From Calditrichia bacterium (GTDB lineage Bacteria; Calditrichota; Calditrichia; RBG-13-44-9; J042): DNA of 21,328 nt. The translations under genes were made by a program, and so were the position numbers. Location: NCBI GenBank assembly GCA_030430345.1, contig JAUIFT010000002.1:1-21328 (forward strand), in the 5' to 3' direction. Below the pieces are notes generated by a model. It worked only from the letters and a program-made list of their open reading frames with translations, had not been told where the DNA came from and ran no database searches. Shown one piece after another: positions 1-8,248 of this stretch. Each line of letters opens with the position of its first letter. The stretch's first letter is position 1.

Positions 1-1180
1 TATCCGGGGTGCGGGGAGGGATCTCGGTCAGTTGATAATCATTCTCAAAGAGCGTGCGGGCGTTGTCGATGCTCCCCTGCAGCAAGGCTTTTCCCTGCGG
101 CAGATCGCCCTGCGCGGAGATCCCTTCCTGGGCATTCTCCAGATCGATACCGTTCACTGCTTCCACCACGACGATGCGGATGGACTCATTCGCCGGAATA
201 TCGTACGGACCGCAGCTCATCAGCATAAAAGGGACGATACGATCGTCCGGATCTTCGACCTGCATGGAACGGTCGCTGCCGTTGAGAATGGCGTATAAGG
301 CTTCCTGGGTGTTGTTGTCCAGGGTAAGGCGAATGGCGTGATCCAGCAACTGGGCGACGAGCACATTGGCCGGCTGGGGGCGATTGTCGCTGGCGGGATC
401 CGCATAGAGGAGGGCATAGCCGGCATAACCGGTGGTACGCAATTCGTCAAAGCGTTCCACATAGTTGCCGACATCGCTGGGGAAGCTGATGTTCGGGGTG
501 TCATCGTAAGCGTATAGTAAGGAGCGGGAAGTGTCGTATGCGACCACTTCATCGGAGCGATTGGCATCATCTCCCCAGCCGTTATGGGCGAGAATATCCT
601 GATAGCTGGGACGGATCAGGTAGGGGAGACCGAGATAAAAATCGCTGATCGCCGAGCTGTTCTCATTGGTTAGCAAGTATTCGATGATGATAAAGTTGTT
701 TGCGCCGGGAAAACTCCAGGCATGGCTGCGCCTTTCTACCCGAATGTTCTCGCCGGTGGTAAAGATTGCGGTAATGGTTTCTTCGGCCTGATTCGGATTA
801 AAGTTTGCGTTTTCGATAAAATTTTCGGTCTTTTGAATCCCTTCAAAATTAGCGTCATCCACCCGGTTAAACGGCCCGTGCTCGCTGAAAAAGAGCGCGC
901 CATCGCGCATGCCGCCCATCCACATTCCGGCGCCGGCCATGTAGGAGCGCTGCTCATCTTTCAGGGGCAGAGTGCCCGGTCCGCCCGGCCAGTCCATGCT
1001 GGGGTAAAAGGAAAATTGATCAAGCGGCTCCGCCGCACCAATGGTGCCATCATCGTTCATGGTTTCCCAGAGCATTCCCCGATTATGCACCTCAAAATCG
1101 GCATTGCGAATCTGCGCAAATAAGGATAAGCTGCTGGCAAAAAACAGAAGAAAAAGTGAGTGTAAAAAAATGTTTTTCAT
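1..1180 (-). CDS. Secreted protein of unknown function, 3' end outside window
   Basis: An open frame runs from an ATG at 1180 to the left edge without a stop, giving about 393 visible residues; the C-terminus is missing. The N-terminus is a clear signal peptide: MKN, a Leu/Phe-rich core, then SLFAQ, with cleavage likely after residue 23, so the protein is exported. The mature part is rich in aromatic residues, Asn, Asp and Gly and looks like beta-sandwich. Visible patterns include YMAGAGMWMGGM near residue 80 and a FIIIEYLLTNEN stretch near residue 165. I recognise no enzyme motif. It follows the TonB receptor gene on the same strand after a 98-bp gap, the position a surface partner of a receptor often takes, but nothing in the sequence resembles SusD. 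A T9SS tail or FN3 domains could lie beyond the window. It is certainly coding; function unknown. Confidence 0.85.
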   Translation of the reverse strand, partial: MKNIFLHSLFLLFFASSLSLFAQIRNADFEVHNRGMLWETMNDDGTIGAAEPLDQFSFYPSMDWPGGPGTLPLKDEQRSYMAGAGMWMGGMRDGALFFSEHGPFNRVDDANFEGIQKTENFIENANFNPNQAEETITAIFTTGENIRVERRSHAWSFPGANNFIIIEYLLTNENSSAISDFYLGLPYLIRPSYQDILAHNGWGDDANRSDEVVAYDTSRSLLYAYDDTPNISFPSDVGNYVERFDELRTTGYAGYALLYADPASDNRPQPANVLVAQLLDHAIRLTLDNNTQEALYAILNGSDRSMQVEDPDDRIVPFMLMSCGPYDIPANESIRIVVVEAVNGIDLENAQEGISAQGDLPQGKALLQGSIDNARTLFENDYQLTEIPPRTPD

Positions 1181-1211
1181 AAGCTTAAAGCCCTGATAGT
1201 TGTTAGGAAAT

Positions 1212-1282
1212 GTTCAGAATTCAGAGTTCAGAGTTTTTAGGCTCGAGAACTTTGAACTCTAAACTCTGAACTTTGAACTTAA
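1212..1282. repeat. Inverted array of 7-bp words (AACTYTG type) at gene 3' end
   Basis: The right arm (1248-1282) is five consecutive heptamers of the form AACTYTG or close variants. The left arm (1215-1235) is three heptamers of the complementary form CAGAGTT. Bases 1220-1235 pair with 1255-1270 at 15 of 16 positions, and pairing extends outward with a few mismatches, so the transcript can form a long hairpin with a loop of about 12-19 nt. The array lies between the receptor gene and the secreted-protein gene. Its last degenerate unit contains the receptor's stop codon (1279-1281). It has no uridine run, so it looks more like an intergenic repeat or mRNA 3'-end structure than a classic terminator. 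Confidence 0.8.
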
Positions 1283-4263
1283 AACCCGTATTTAATGCCA
1301 AAAAAGAAGCGTCGTTTCTCAAAGTAATTTTGGTAGCTGATATCATACCCAAAGCCATCGACGGAGGATATTTCCCCGGTTTCCACAAAATTGGTTAAGG
1401 CATTGGGATCGAAGAAAACATCGCCGAGGGAACGGATGTTTCTGGTGTTGAGCAGATTGGTTACCCGGAGATAAGCGGTGAGTCCCTGCCCGCCCAAAAA
1501 GCTGAGGGTTTTATCCACTCGCAAATCGACCGATTGAATCGCCGGATAGCGCAGGTTGTGGAATTCAACATCGGGACTTTCCGGGGTGAGATAAGTAAGC
1601 GGCGGGCCGCTGGTGTATTTATAAAGGATACTGGCGCTGGTGTTTTTCAGCAGATAGCCGAGAAATGCCGGGCCGCTGTTCTCCGGATAACGGATGTAAA
1701 GATTGCTGCGAAAAACGTGCGGACGGCTGAATACTTTCTCAAAAAGCAAGCGCCGGGTGGTTTCCGTTTCGAAAATCAATTCCAGCTCGTTTTCATCGTC
1801 GATATTGATTCTGCCCGGCGTCGCCCGTCCTTCCGTAGAAACCGAGAAGCTGTAATTGAGGCTGAGGCTGAAAGTGCGGCTGAACAATGATTTTAAGGTA
1901 AACTCGAAACCGCGGGAGTCGCCGTAATCACCGGGAAAGTTGGTCACGTAAAAAGCGTTAGGAGTAATCCGGTTCTGGAACGGATCATAGCCATAAATGC
2001 GCCGGTCGAAAAGATTCGCACGCGGCTCGTTCTGGTCGAAGACATCTTTGTAAAAAGCGGTAACGTCCAGAACGGCGAAGTTGTTGAAGTTATGTTTCAG
2101 GCCGACTTCAAACTGGATGGTCTTTTCCGGCCTTAACGGTTCCAGGGTCAGGAAAACGACGCGTTCCGGATCGCCATCGTTCGAGGGCGTACGAACGGTT
2201 TGTCCGTTCTGCCGGGCGTTGTAGTTTCCCTTCACGATGTATTCCGGACGAAAATAATTGAATTCGAACATCCGGTTCAGCGGCGGCAACTGGCGGAAGT
2301 GCCCGTAGTTAAAGTGCAGCAGCGTATTCGTTGTTACCGGAAAGGAAACACCGAGGCGGGGGCTGAACATGTGATAGTCGCGCGAGGGTTCCCGCGGCTG
2401 GGCTAAAACGTTTGCGAAAGAATACTTCTCCCGTCCGAGGGAATCGACCTGGTTGCCATCGGGATCAAGCGATGCGTCAAAGTCCGGATCGATGGAAAGG
2501 TTAAAAAGGTTGTTGAAGGCAAACCAGTCCCGGTTGGGATTGAAGTAATCGTAGCGCAAGCCGAGATTAAGAATCATCCCTTCGAATTCCATCTTGTCCT
2601 GCACGTAGGCGGCAAACTGGATTGGGTGATATTTCTCATGCAATCCGCGATTCAGCCAGTCATCAGAATGATTGGAAAAGGAAGGAAAGCGGTTTTCCTT
2701 AACTTCATTAACGGTGTTATAGCGAAATTCGAAACCGGATTTCAAGAGATTGTTATTATCAAGCTGCCAGTTGAAACTGCCGGTCAGGGAAAGGTCGCCA
2801 TTTTCCAGATGAGTATCGTAGATAAAGGCGTAGGCATCGAAAGGCTCATTCGGATAACCGTCGTAACGGTCGAATCCCCAAATATCCGGATTGATACTTT
2901 CTCCCAACTGGGTAAACTCGCTGGGCGTCTCGATAAACTTTTGATGAAACCGGCTGAGCTTCAATTCATAATACATGCTGTTGGAGAGGGTGTGCGTCCA
3001 TAGAGCGCTAAAGGTCGTGGTGGTGGTATTTACCAGCGAGCCCCAGCCGCGATAGAACTTGGCCTGATTGGTGAAATCGGCATTTTCCTGCAAAGTGGAA
3101 TGTTCATCGAGATTGTAAAGCCCACTCAGGCGCAGCTTGATGCGCGGCCCGAGGTGAAAGGCGGTATTGACGAGTATATTCTGTACATCGCGGGTATCGC
3201 GAGGGCGGGGAAAAGTGTAGGCCTCGCTGGAAAGTTGGGATGAGATGAAAAAGGTGCCGCTGGTATTTCTTTTCGCAAAGAGCGGTCCACCGAGGCTGAG
3301 GTAGGCGATCTGATCAGAAAAATCGCGGTAATCATAAATTTGATTCTGACGATAGGCATTCCACCAATTCGGGTCAAGACTACCATCATTGCGGGTGGTG
3401 TCGAGGTTGTCCTGAAATTCTTTTTGGGTGGCAGGATCGTAGATGTAGTTACCAAAATGGCGCTGTCCGCTGGGCGAGTAGATGAATTCCGCGGAACCGC
3501 TGAATTGATTGCCGCCTTCCTTGGTGATGACGTTGATGATCCCGGACTGCGCCTCGCCATATTCGGCGTTAAATCCCCCGGTAATTACCTGAACTTCTTC
3601 AATGGCGTTCAGATTGACATTGGTGAAAGAACCGCCCTGGTCCGCCCGCCCTTCGATTTGTGAGGCAGTGCGGACGCCATCGATATACCACTTTACCTCG
3701 TCCTGGGAGCCGCCGCGGATGGCATAGCGCGCTTCTCCCTTGCCACCGCGCCCCTGCAGGGGGAGCCCGTCAAACAAAACCCCGGTTTGCAGAAATATCC
3801 CTTCTTTGGTATCGGTAATCGGGAGCTGATCGAGCTCTTCCGCATCGACGAATTGCACGCTGGCGGTAACGTCTTTCTGGATAACCGGACGCTCCGCGGT
3901 GACGACAATTTCATCGCCAAGATCAACCGCTTTTTCCTGCATCCGGATGTTTACCCGGGCGGTGTGGTCGACGATGACCCGGACATCTTCCACCCGCACA
4001 TCCGCATAGCCGATGTAGGAGGCCTGAAGATTATAGCGGCCGGGGCGTAATTGCAAAATGACAAAAATCCCCTCTTCGTCTGTGGATGCGCCGAGCGTGG
4101 TGCCCTCGACGCCAATATTCACACCAACCAGCGGTTGTCCACTGTTTTGGTCGGTAATGACTCCAAAAATTTTCCCGGTTTCCCCGGCCTGCAAAGCGGT
4201 AAAACTGGTAACAATGAAGGCGAGGATAAAAAGATAGCATCGAAGCGTTCTTACAGGAATCAT
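1279..4263 (-). CDS. TonB-dependent outer-membrane receptor with carboxypeptidase-regulatory-like domain
   Basis: A receptor of about 994 residues for energy-dependent import across the outer membrane. In order: a signal peptide (residues 1-27, ending LQAGE); a CarboxypepD_reg-like domain (about 32-108, IFGVITDQNSGQPLVGVNI); a TonB-box-like DEIVVTAERP segment; a plug domain (about 125-245) with AIRGGSQDEVKWYIDGVR and GFNAEYGEAQSGIINVIT; then a 22-strand-type barrel rich in aromatic residues, ending FFFGIKYGF. The terminal Phe is typical of BAM-inserted barrels. The frame can be extended to a TTG at 4269, but GGAG sits only 3 nt before TTG and 9 nt before the ATG at 4263, so ATG is chosen. It lies between the GntR regulator and a secreted protein on the same strand. 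The ligand cannot be read from sequence; the neighbouring hydrolases suggest a glycan. Confidence 0.93.
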   Translation of the reverse strand: MIPVRTLRCYLFILAFIVTSFTALQAGETGKIFGVITDQNSGQPLVGVNIGVEGTTLGASTDEEGIFVILQLRPGRYNLQASYIGYADVRVEDVRVIVDHTARVNIRMQEKAVDLGDEIVVTAERPVIQKDVTASVQFVDAEELDQLPITDTKEGIFLQTGVLFDGLPLQGRGGKGEARYAIRGGSQDEVKWYIDGVRTASQIEGRADQGGSFTNVNLNAIEEVQVITGGFNAEYGEAQSGIINVITKEGGNQFSGSAEFIYSPSGQRHFGNYIYDPATQKEFQDNLDTTRNDGSLDPNWWNAYRQNQIYDYRDFSDQIAYLSLGGPLFAKRNTSGTFFISSQLSSEAYTFPRPRDTRDVQNILVNTAFHLGPRIKLRLSGLYNLDEHSTLQENADFTNQAKFYRGWGSLVNTTTTTFSALWTHTLSNSMYYELKLSRFHQKFIETPSEFTQLGESINPDIWGFDRYDGYPNEPFDAYAFIYDTHLENGDLSLTGSFNWQLDNNNLLKSGFEFRYNTVNEVKENRFPSFSNHSDDWLNRGLHEKYHPIQFAAYVQDKMEFEGMILNLGLRYDYFNPNRDWFAFNNLFNLSIDPDFDASLDPDGNQVDSLGREKYSFANVLAQPREPSRDYHMFSPRLGVSFPVTTNTLLHFNYGHFRQLPPLNRMFEFNYFRPEYIVKGNYNARQNGQTVRTPSNDGDPERVVFLTLEPLRPEKTIQFEVGLKHNFNNFAVLDVTAFYKDVFDQNEPRANLFDRRIYGYDPFQNRITPNAFYVTNFPGDYGDSRGFEFTLKSLFSRTFSLSLNYSFSVSTEGRATPGRINIDDENELELIFETETTRRLLFEKVFSRPHVFRSNLYIRYPENSGPAFLGYLLKNTSASILYKYTSGPPLTYLTPESPDVEFHNLRYPAIQSVDLRVDKTLSFLGGQGLTAYLRVTNLLNTRNIRSLGDVFFDPNALTNFVETGEISSVDGFGYDISYQNYFEKRRFFFGIKYGF

Positions 4264-4348
4264 AGTCAAAATCTCCAGGGCGACTATTTAATAAGTGCGA
4301 AAGCTCTATATAGTGTAACTATTAAATTTCGTTTAGAAAAAATGAAAA

Positions 4349-5059
4349 TCAGCCGGTAGCTTCCCAGCCTTCAATGGCGCGAAGCACCCCTTCCAGGTGG
4401 GTGCGCATACGTTGATAAGCCTCGCTTGAGTCACGATTCTTCAATGCTTCGAAGATCGCCTGATGCTGCTGATGATCGGATTTTTTGGAATGAAAAATAT
4501 CGATCAGCAGGCGCTGCTCATTCTGAAAAAGTCCGGTGAGGACGTTCATGATCTGGCTAAAAACAGAATTGCCGGAGGCTTCAGCGATTTTACGATGGAA
4601 CAACATATTTTTATGATTAAGGATGCTGTCATAGTCGAGATGGGTCTCGGCATCGGCGAGCAGCGATGCCAGCGCTTTGATTTGGGCCGGCGTGGCATTT
4701 TTCGCCGCCAGTGCAGCGGTTGTCGGTTCGATGGAGATGCGCGCTTCGATTAAGTCCTGCAGCTGTTTCTTGGTAGGTGTTTCTTTCGAAACAATCGGAT
4801 TCATCAGGAAAATACTGTTCAGATGCTCTCCGACATATACGCCGGAACCATGGCGCACCTGGATAATGCCTATGGTCTCCAGGGTCTTTAACGCTTCCCG
4901 CAATGTTGGCACGCCAACCCCAAACTCCTGGGCAAGGGTGGTGGTCGCCGGCAGTTTCGCGCCAGGGCGGTAACCATTTTCAATGATAAACTGCCGCAAC
5001 GCATGGGCAAGATTATCAGCAAGTGAGCGTTTATTGATCGGATTAAAAGTATCTGGCAT
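4349..5059 (-). CDS. GntR-family transcriptional regulator, FadR subfamily (FCD domain)
   Basis: A cytoplasmic DNA-binding regulator of about 236 residues, the usual FadR-subfamily length. An N-terminal winged helix-turn-helix (about 8-75) carries the LPATTTLAQEFGVG and LREALKTLETIGIIQVRHG signatures. The C-terminal all-helical FCD ligand domain (about 95-230) keeps the histidines that bind a metal in this subfamily, in FHRKIAEASGN, HQAIFEAL and MRTHL. FCD regulators generally sense small carboxylates or sugar acids. An ATG at 5086 would add 9 residues but has no ribosome-binding site and lies 1 bp from the probable operator. The ATG at 5059 has AGGA at a 5-nt spacing and matches the family's N-terminus, so it is preferred. 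It probably represses itself, may control the divergent GH38-like gene, and may be co-transcribed with the receptor 85 bp downstream. Confidence 0.9.
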   Translation of the reverse strand: MPDTFNPINKRSLADNLAHALRQFIIENGYRPGAKLPATTTLAQEFGVGVPTLREALKTLETIGIIQVRHGSGVYVGEHLNSIFLMNPIVSKETPTKKQLQDLIEARISIEPTTAALAAKNATPAQIKALASLLADAETHLDYDSILNHKNMLFHRKIAEASGNSVFSQIMNVLTGLFQNEQRLLIDIFHSKKSDHQQHQAIFEALKNRDSSEAYQRMRTHLEGVLRAIEGWEATG

Positions 5060-5087
5060 AATTTTCCTGATGTGAGAAAAATTCATA

Positions 5088-5104
5088 AAGTCATCTTATG
5101 ACTT
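5088..5104. promoter_or_regulatory. Probable GntR operator (perfect 7+3+7 inverted repeat)
   Basis: AAGTCAT-CTT-ATGACTT is a perfect inverted repeat with a 3-bp centre. Pairing continues one step out after a single mismatch (5085-5107). It begins 4 bp downstream of the -10 element and covers the expected transcription start, where a bound dimer would block transcription. Many FadR-subfamily regulators bind short palindromes over their own promoters. The link to this regulator rests on position only, and I found no second copy near the other genes. Confidence 0.5.
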
Positions 5105-5108
5105 GATA

Positions 5109-5137
5109 AATTTAATCGGCAGCATTAAAATTGTCAA
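5109..5137 (-). promoter_or_regulatory. Sigma70-like promoter of the GntR regulator
   Basis: Reading the minus strand, a perfect TTGACA (-35, bases 5137-5132) is followed after 17 nt by TAAATT (-10, bases 5114-5109, 4 of 6 matches to TATAAT). Transcription would begin near 5102. That gives a leader of about 43 nt before the ATG at 5059, but only about 16 nt before the ATG at 5086. Confidence 0.55.
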
Positions 5138-5245
5138 GAAGAAAGACGAGGATCGAAAATTTGTTGCTTGTGGAAATATTCGTTCTCAATAAAAAAGCTG
5201 TCGAAAATATCGACAAACCCTTTGATTTAACAGTGAATTTCAGTA

Positions 5246-5371
5246 GCGGGCACTTTTTTTACTTAAGCCATCGATTTACACGGATTTATAAAAAGTTTTA
5301 CTGAAAAAAATCTAATATTTACAAATCAGTGTGAATCCGAGTTGATCCGTGGCTAATTTTTAAAAGTGTAC
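5246..5371. repeat. ~120-bp imperfect palindromic repeat element
   Basis: The outer arms begin GCGGGCACTTTT (5246-5257) and end near AAAAGTGTAC (5362-5371). Inner arms TTAAGCCA...GATTTACACGGATTT (5264-5288) and AAATCAGTGTGAATC...TGGCTAA (5323-5356) are complementary, apart from extra bases in the right arm. The right arm is made of about 10-bp words (ATCAGTGTGA, ATCCGAGTTG, ATCCGTGGCT). It looks like an interspersed non-coding repeat, or a strong cruciform, in the divergent promoter region. It encodes nothing. Confidence 0.6.
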
Positions 5372-5423
5372 TAAGGCGGGGAATAATATAATTTGATTCC
5401 AACAAGAAAATAGAAGGTGATCA

Positions 5424-8066
5424 ATGAAGATCAAGGAAATTCTCGTGCTTCACCACAGTCATTTTGACTTAGGGTATACCCATTCGCAGCCGATTCTCTG
5501 GGAACTTCAACGGGAGTTTCTGGATGGCGCGCTGGATTTGCTGCAGGCAACGGAAGACTTTCCGGAGCATGCCCGTCCCCGCTGGACGGTGGAAGTAACC
5601 GCCCAGGTGCTAAAATGGCTGGAGACCGCCAGTGATACTGATGTGGAAAGATTCCGCCGCTACGCGCAGGAAAAGCGCATCGGTATCTCGGCAATGCTCT
5701 GCCACGTTACCCCGCTCTGTACCGCCGAGCAGTTAATTCGCCAGTTGCAGCCGATCAAACGCTTGCGGGAAACCTTTGGGATCAAAATAAATACCGTCAA
5801 CCAGCACGATATCAACGGGGTGCCCTGGAGCATGGTGGACTTGATGCTTGATGCCGGTATCGAGCTGTTTATCATGGCAATCAATCGTCACCTTGGAGGA
5901 TTCGCTGCCGAGCGGCCGGCAGTGATTCGCTGGGAAGGTCCTTCCGGGCGAGCGATCAAAACCATGAATGGCGCCCATTATACCATGTTTGATCAAATCA
6001 TGGACACCCACCTCAACGACCTGGACGCCATGCGCAAAGGGTTGGATCATTACCTTGATTTTCTCGAAAAGGAAAAGAAATATCGCCATGATTTTATCTA
6101 CCTGACCACCGCCAATGCCCCGGTCTGTTACGACAACTCCCCTCCGAACATCGACGTGGCAAATTTGATCCGCCGCTGGAATGCGGAAGGATTCGAACCG
6201 TTGATGCGCTACGTTACCCCGGAGATGCTGCTGGCGCGTATCGAGCAGCTACCGGAAGATGAAATGCCGCTGCACGCCGGGGACTGGACCGATTTCTGGA
6301 ACTTCGGCTGCGCCAGTAATGCGGTGGTCACCCAAACCAATCTCCTCGCCAAACCCCGACTGTTCACCCACGATATTATTGCTGCAACTGCTACGCGGGA
6401 AAAAGCAGTTATGCGGGAAATCGCCGATAAGGCCTGGCTGAACCTTAATTATTACGATGAGCACACCTGGGGCTCCTACAACTCCATGTATCATGACAAC
6501 AACTTTACCCGTACGCAATCGCATCTGAAGGATGCCCTGGCGTACCAGGCCCGCGAACTCGCCGATTACCTGGCGGTAGATGCGCTGGAAGCGCTCTCCG
6601 AAAACCCGCCGCAGGCCGATGTGCAGGGCGGGGTGTTACTGGTAAACAGCGGCCCGGAAGAACGCACGGAGTATTTTCCCATTCCCGATGAATGGCAGGA
6701 AGACGGGAAGCGGCTGCGCACTGCCCGTTTTGGCTGGACGAAACGTTATGAAGATCTCAATAAAGCAGCATTCTATGGCCCGGTAACCCTGGCGCCATTT
6801 AGCTGGCAGATCGTTCCGCTGAAAGATTTGACAGTCGCAGAGAATAACAGTAAAGTGAGCCACGGACGCTGCGAGCAAACCCTGCCGCGCATAGATAACA
6901 AAAGCTTTGATACGATTATCCGCGAACGATACTTCATCGAATCCCCTTTCCATCGTCTCGAATACGAGCAGCCGACCGGGCGAATCGTTCGTCTCTACGA
7001 CAAAGCGCAGGATTGGGAAGTCATCGATGAAAACAGTGAGTGGACCTTCTTCGAATACGCCCATGAATCTCCCGATCCGCTGATTGATTCCGGCAGGACA
7101 TCCTACTACAAACGCAGTATGAAGCGGGAAAAATTTGATGTGAATTGCTGGGATCACCACTGGCGGGCCCGGCGGGCGCATGCTACCCGGCCGCTCGGTT
7201 TCGATGTTCGCGAACATCCGCGCGGTATTACGCTGGTATTGCATTTTGAAGCGCCCGGACTGGAAGCACTGGAACAGCATATCACCCTTCAGGGAGAAAC
7301 ACCGCTGATCGAACTTTCCGCGAAAATGCGCAAGAAAGATATTCGCACTCCGGAAGGGCTTTATTTTGTTTTCCCATTGAATCTGCCCTCCGGCTGGCGC
7401 AGCCATTTCAATACGGCAGGCGTACCGCTGGAGCTGGATGCGGAGCAGTTGCCGGGCAGTTGCCGGGATTGGGTAACCGTAGAGACCTTTGCCTCGGTAC
7501 ATTCGAAAAATCAGAGCGCAATACTCTACTGCCCGGAAGCGCCAATGGTGCAGGTCGGGGATTTTCGTTATGGCCGGGGCAGCACGCAGGTAGAGCGCCC
7601 GGAAAATCCGTTGTTGCTCGCCTGGCCGTTGAATAGTTACTGGGACACCAATTTCCGGGCCAGTCAGCCGGGCTGGGTAGAAATCCGCTACGCTTTCCGA
7701 AGCACAGGTGCGTTTCAGCTAAGCGGCACGGTGCGGGAAAGCCGAACCGTTTTTAATCCCATCGAAGTGCATCCGGCGATAAACGGGAACCAATACCGGG
7801 AAGGGCGTTTTTGCGAAATCGATCATCCCGATGTCGATATTCTCCACGTCAAACCGGCGATGGATGGTGATGGCGCTGTTTTTCGTTTGATCAACCTTTC
7901 CGGCAAAACCGCAAAAGTAAAATTACGCCTGCCCGGGAAAAAACTGACCGCCGCCGCATGGACCAATCCGCTGGAAGCGGATGGGGATAATTTACCCGTT
8001 CAGGAAGACGCCGTTGAAATAAGTTTGCCGCCGCGAAAAATTAGCGGTATTAAAGTGTTTTCTTGA
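5424..8066 (+). CDS. GH38-like alpha-mannosidase-related glycoside hydrolase
   Basis: 880 residues with no signal peptide, so probably cytoplasmic. The N-terminal half resembles the zinc-dependent glycoside hydrolase family 38 catalytic domain. HSHFDLGYTH (residues 11-20) gives the H13-x-D15 zinc-ligand pair. Asp129 in NQHDINGVPW sits where the family's nucleophile lies, and His347 in DEHTWGSY fits the third zinc ligand. A mid-region helical part (about 310-400) and a long beta-rich C-terminus (about 420-880) follow the GH38 domain order. GH38 enzymes remove alpha-mannosyl residues with retention of configuration. The HFDLGYTH form differs from classical HTHWD-type mannosidases, so specificity is open. 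ATG follows AGAAGGTG at good spacing. It is divergent from the GntR regulator, its likely controller. A cytoplasmic enzyme implies that oligosaccharides are imported intact. Confidence 0.82.
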   Translation: MKIKEILVLHHSHFDLGYTHSQPILWELQREFLDGALDLLQATEDFPEHARPRWTVEVTAQVLKWLETASDTDVERFRRYAQEKRIGISAMLCHVTPLCTAEQLIRQLQPIKRLRETFGIKINTVNQHDINGVPWSMVDLMLDAGIELFIMAINRHLGGFAAERPAVIRWEGPSGRAIKTMNGAHYTMFDQIMDTHLNDLDAMRKGLDHYLDFLEKEKKYRHDFIYLTTANAPVCYDNSPPNIDVANLIRRWNAEGFEPLMRYVTPEMLLARIEQLPEDEMPLHAGDWTDFWNFGCASNAVVTQTNLLAKPRLFTHDIIAATATREKAVMREIADKAWLNLNYYDEHTWGSYNSMYHDNNFTRTQSHLKDALAYQARELADYLAVDALEALSENPPQADVQGGVLLVNSGPEERTEYFPIPDEWQEDGKRLRTARFGWTKRYEDLNKAAFYGPVTLAPFSWQIVPLKDLTVAENNSKVSHGRCEQTLPRIDNKSFDTIIRERYFIESPFHRLEYEQPTGRIVRLYDKAQDWEVIDENSEWTFFEYAHESPDPLIDSGRTSYYKRSMKREKFDVNCWDHHWRARRAHATRPLGFDVREHPRGITLVLHFEAPGLEALEQHITLQGETPLIELSAKMRKKDIRTPEGLYFVFPLNLPSGWRSHFNTAGVPLELDAEQLPGSCRDWVTVETFASVHSKNQSAILYCPEAPMVQVGDFRYGRGSTQVERPENPLLLAWPLNSYWDTNFRASQPGWVEIRYAFRSTGAFQLSGTVRESRTVFNPIEVHPAINGNQYREGRFCEIDHPDVDILHVKPAMDGDGAVFRLINLSGKTAKVKLRLPGKKLTAAAWTNPLEADGDNLPVQEDAVEISLPPRKISGIKVFS

Positions 8067-8248
8067 AGTTTTCAGTGAGAAGACCGTTGATAAAAGTGCC
8101 CGCGAAATACGCGAATTACACGAAAGAAAAAGAGGCAATATCCTGTTTTATAGTTGTTTACGATGGGTGATATTGTTGTAATGTTTTTTTGGCGTGAATT
8201 ATCTAAATGAAACTTGAAAGATATTCAGCCGATTCGAAAGGACTTCCA
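8067..8248. repeat. Intergenic stretch with 9-bp word repeats and a shared 12-mer
   Basis: Bases 8101-8127 are three consecutive 9-bp words: CGCGAAATA, CGCGAATTA and CACGAAAGA. Directly before them, AAAAGTGCCCGC (8092-8103) is the exact reverse complement of bases 5246-5257 on the other side of the GH38-like gene. No terminator hairpin with a U-run is visible after 8066, so read-through into the next gene is possible. Confidence 0.6.

Larger units (their letters stand above)
5060..5423. other. Divergent intergenic control region
   Basis: This 364-bp AT-rich region separates the regulator (minus) from the GH38-like gene (plus). It holds the regulator promoter and operator (5088-5137), an imperfect ~120-bp palindrome (5246-5371), and a TATAAT followed by TTTG (5387-5395) about 30 nt before the GH38-like start, which could be its -10 element. 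No convincing -35 precedes that TATAAT. I see no open frame or small RNA that I can support. Confidence 0.75.

Noticed and set aside
1..5059. Sus-type (SusC/SusD) polysaccharide utilisation locus
   Set aside because: The receptor is TonB-dependent with a regulatory-like domain, but no SusD-like lipoprotein is present; the adjacent secreted gene lacks a lipobox and SusD features.
6636..7502. 288-codon open frame antisense to the GH38-like gene
   Set aside because: It is fully inside a well-supported gene on the other strand, its product shows no recognisable motif or signal, and it has no ribosome-binding site or promoter I could see.
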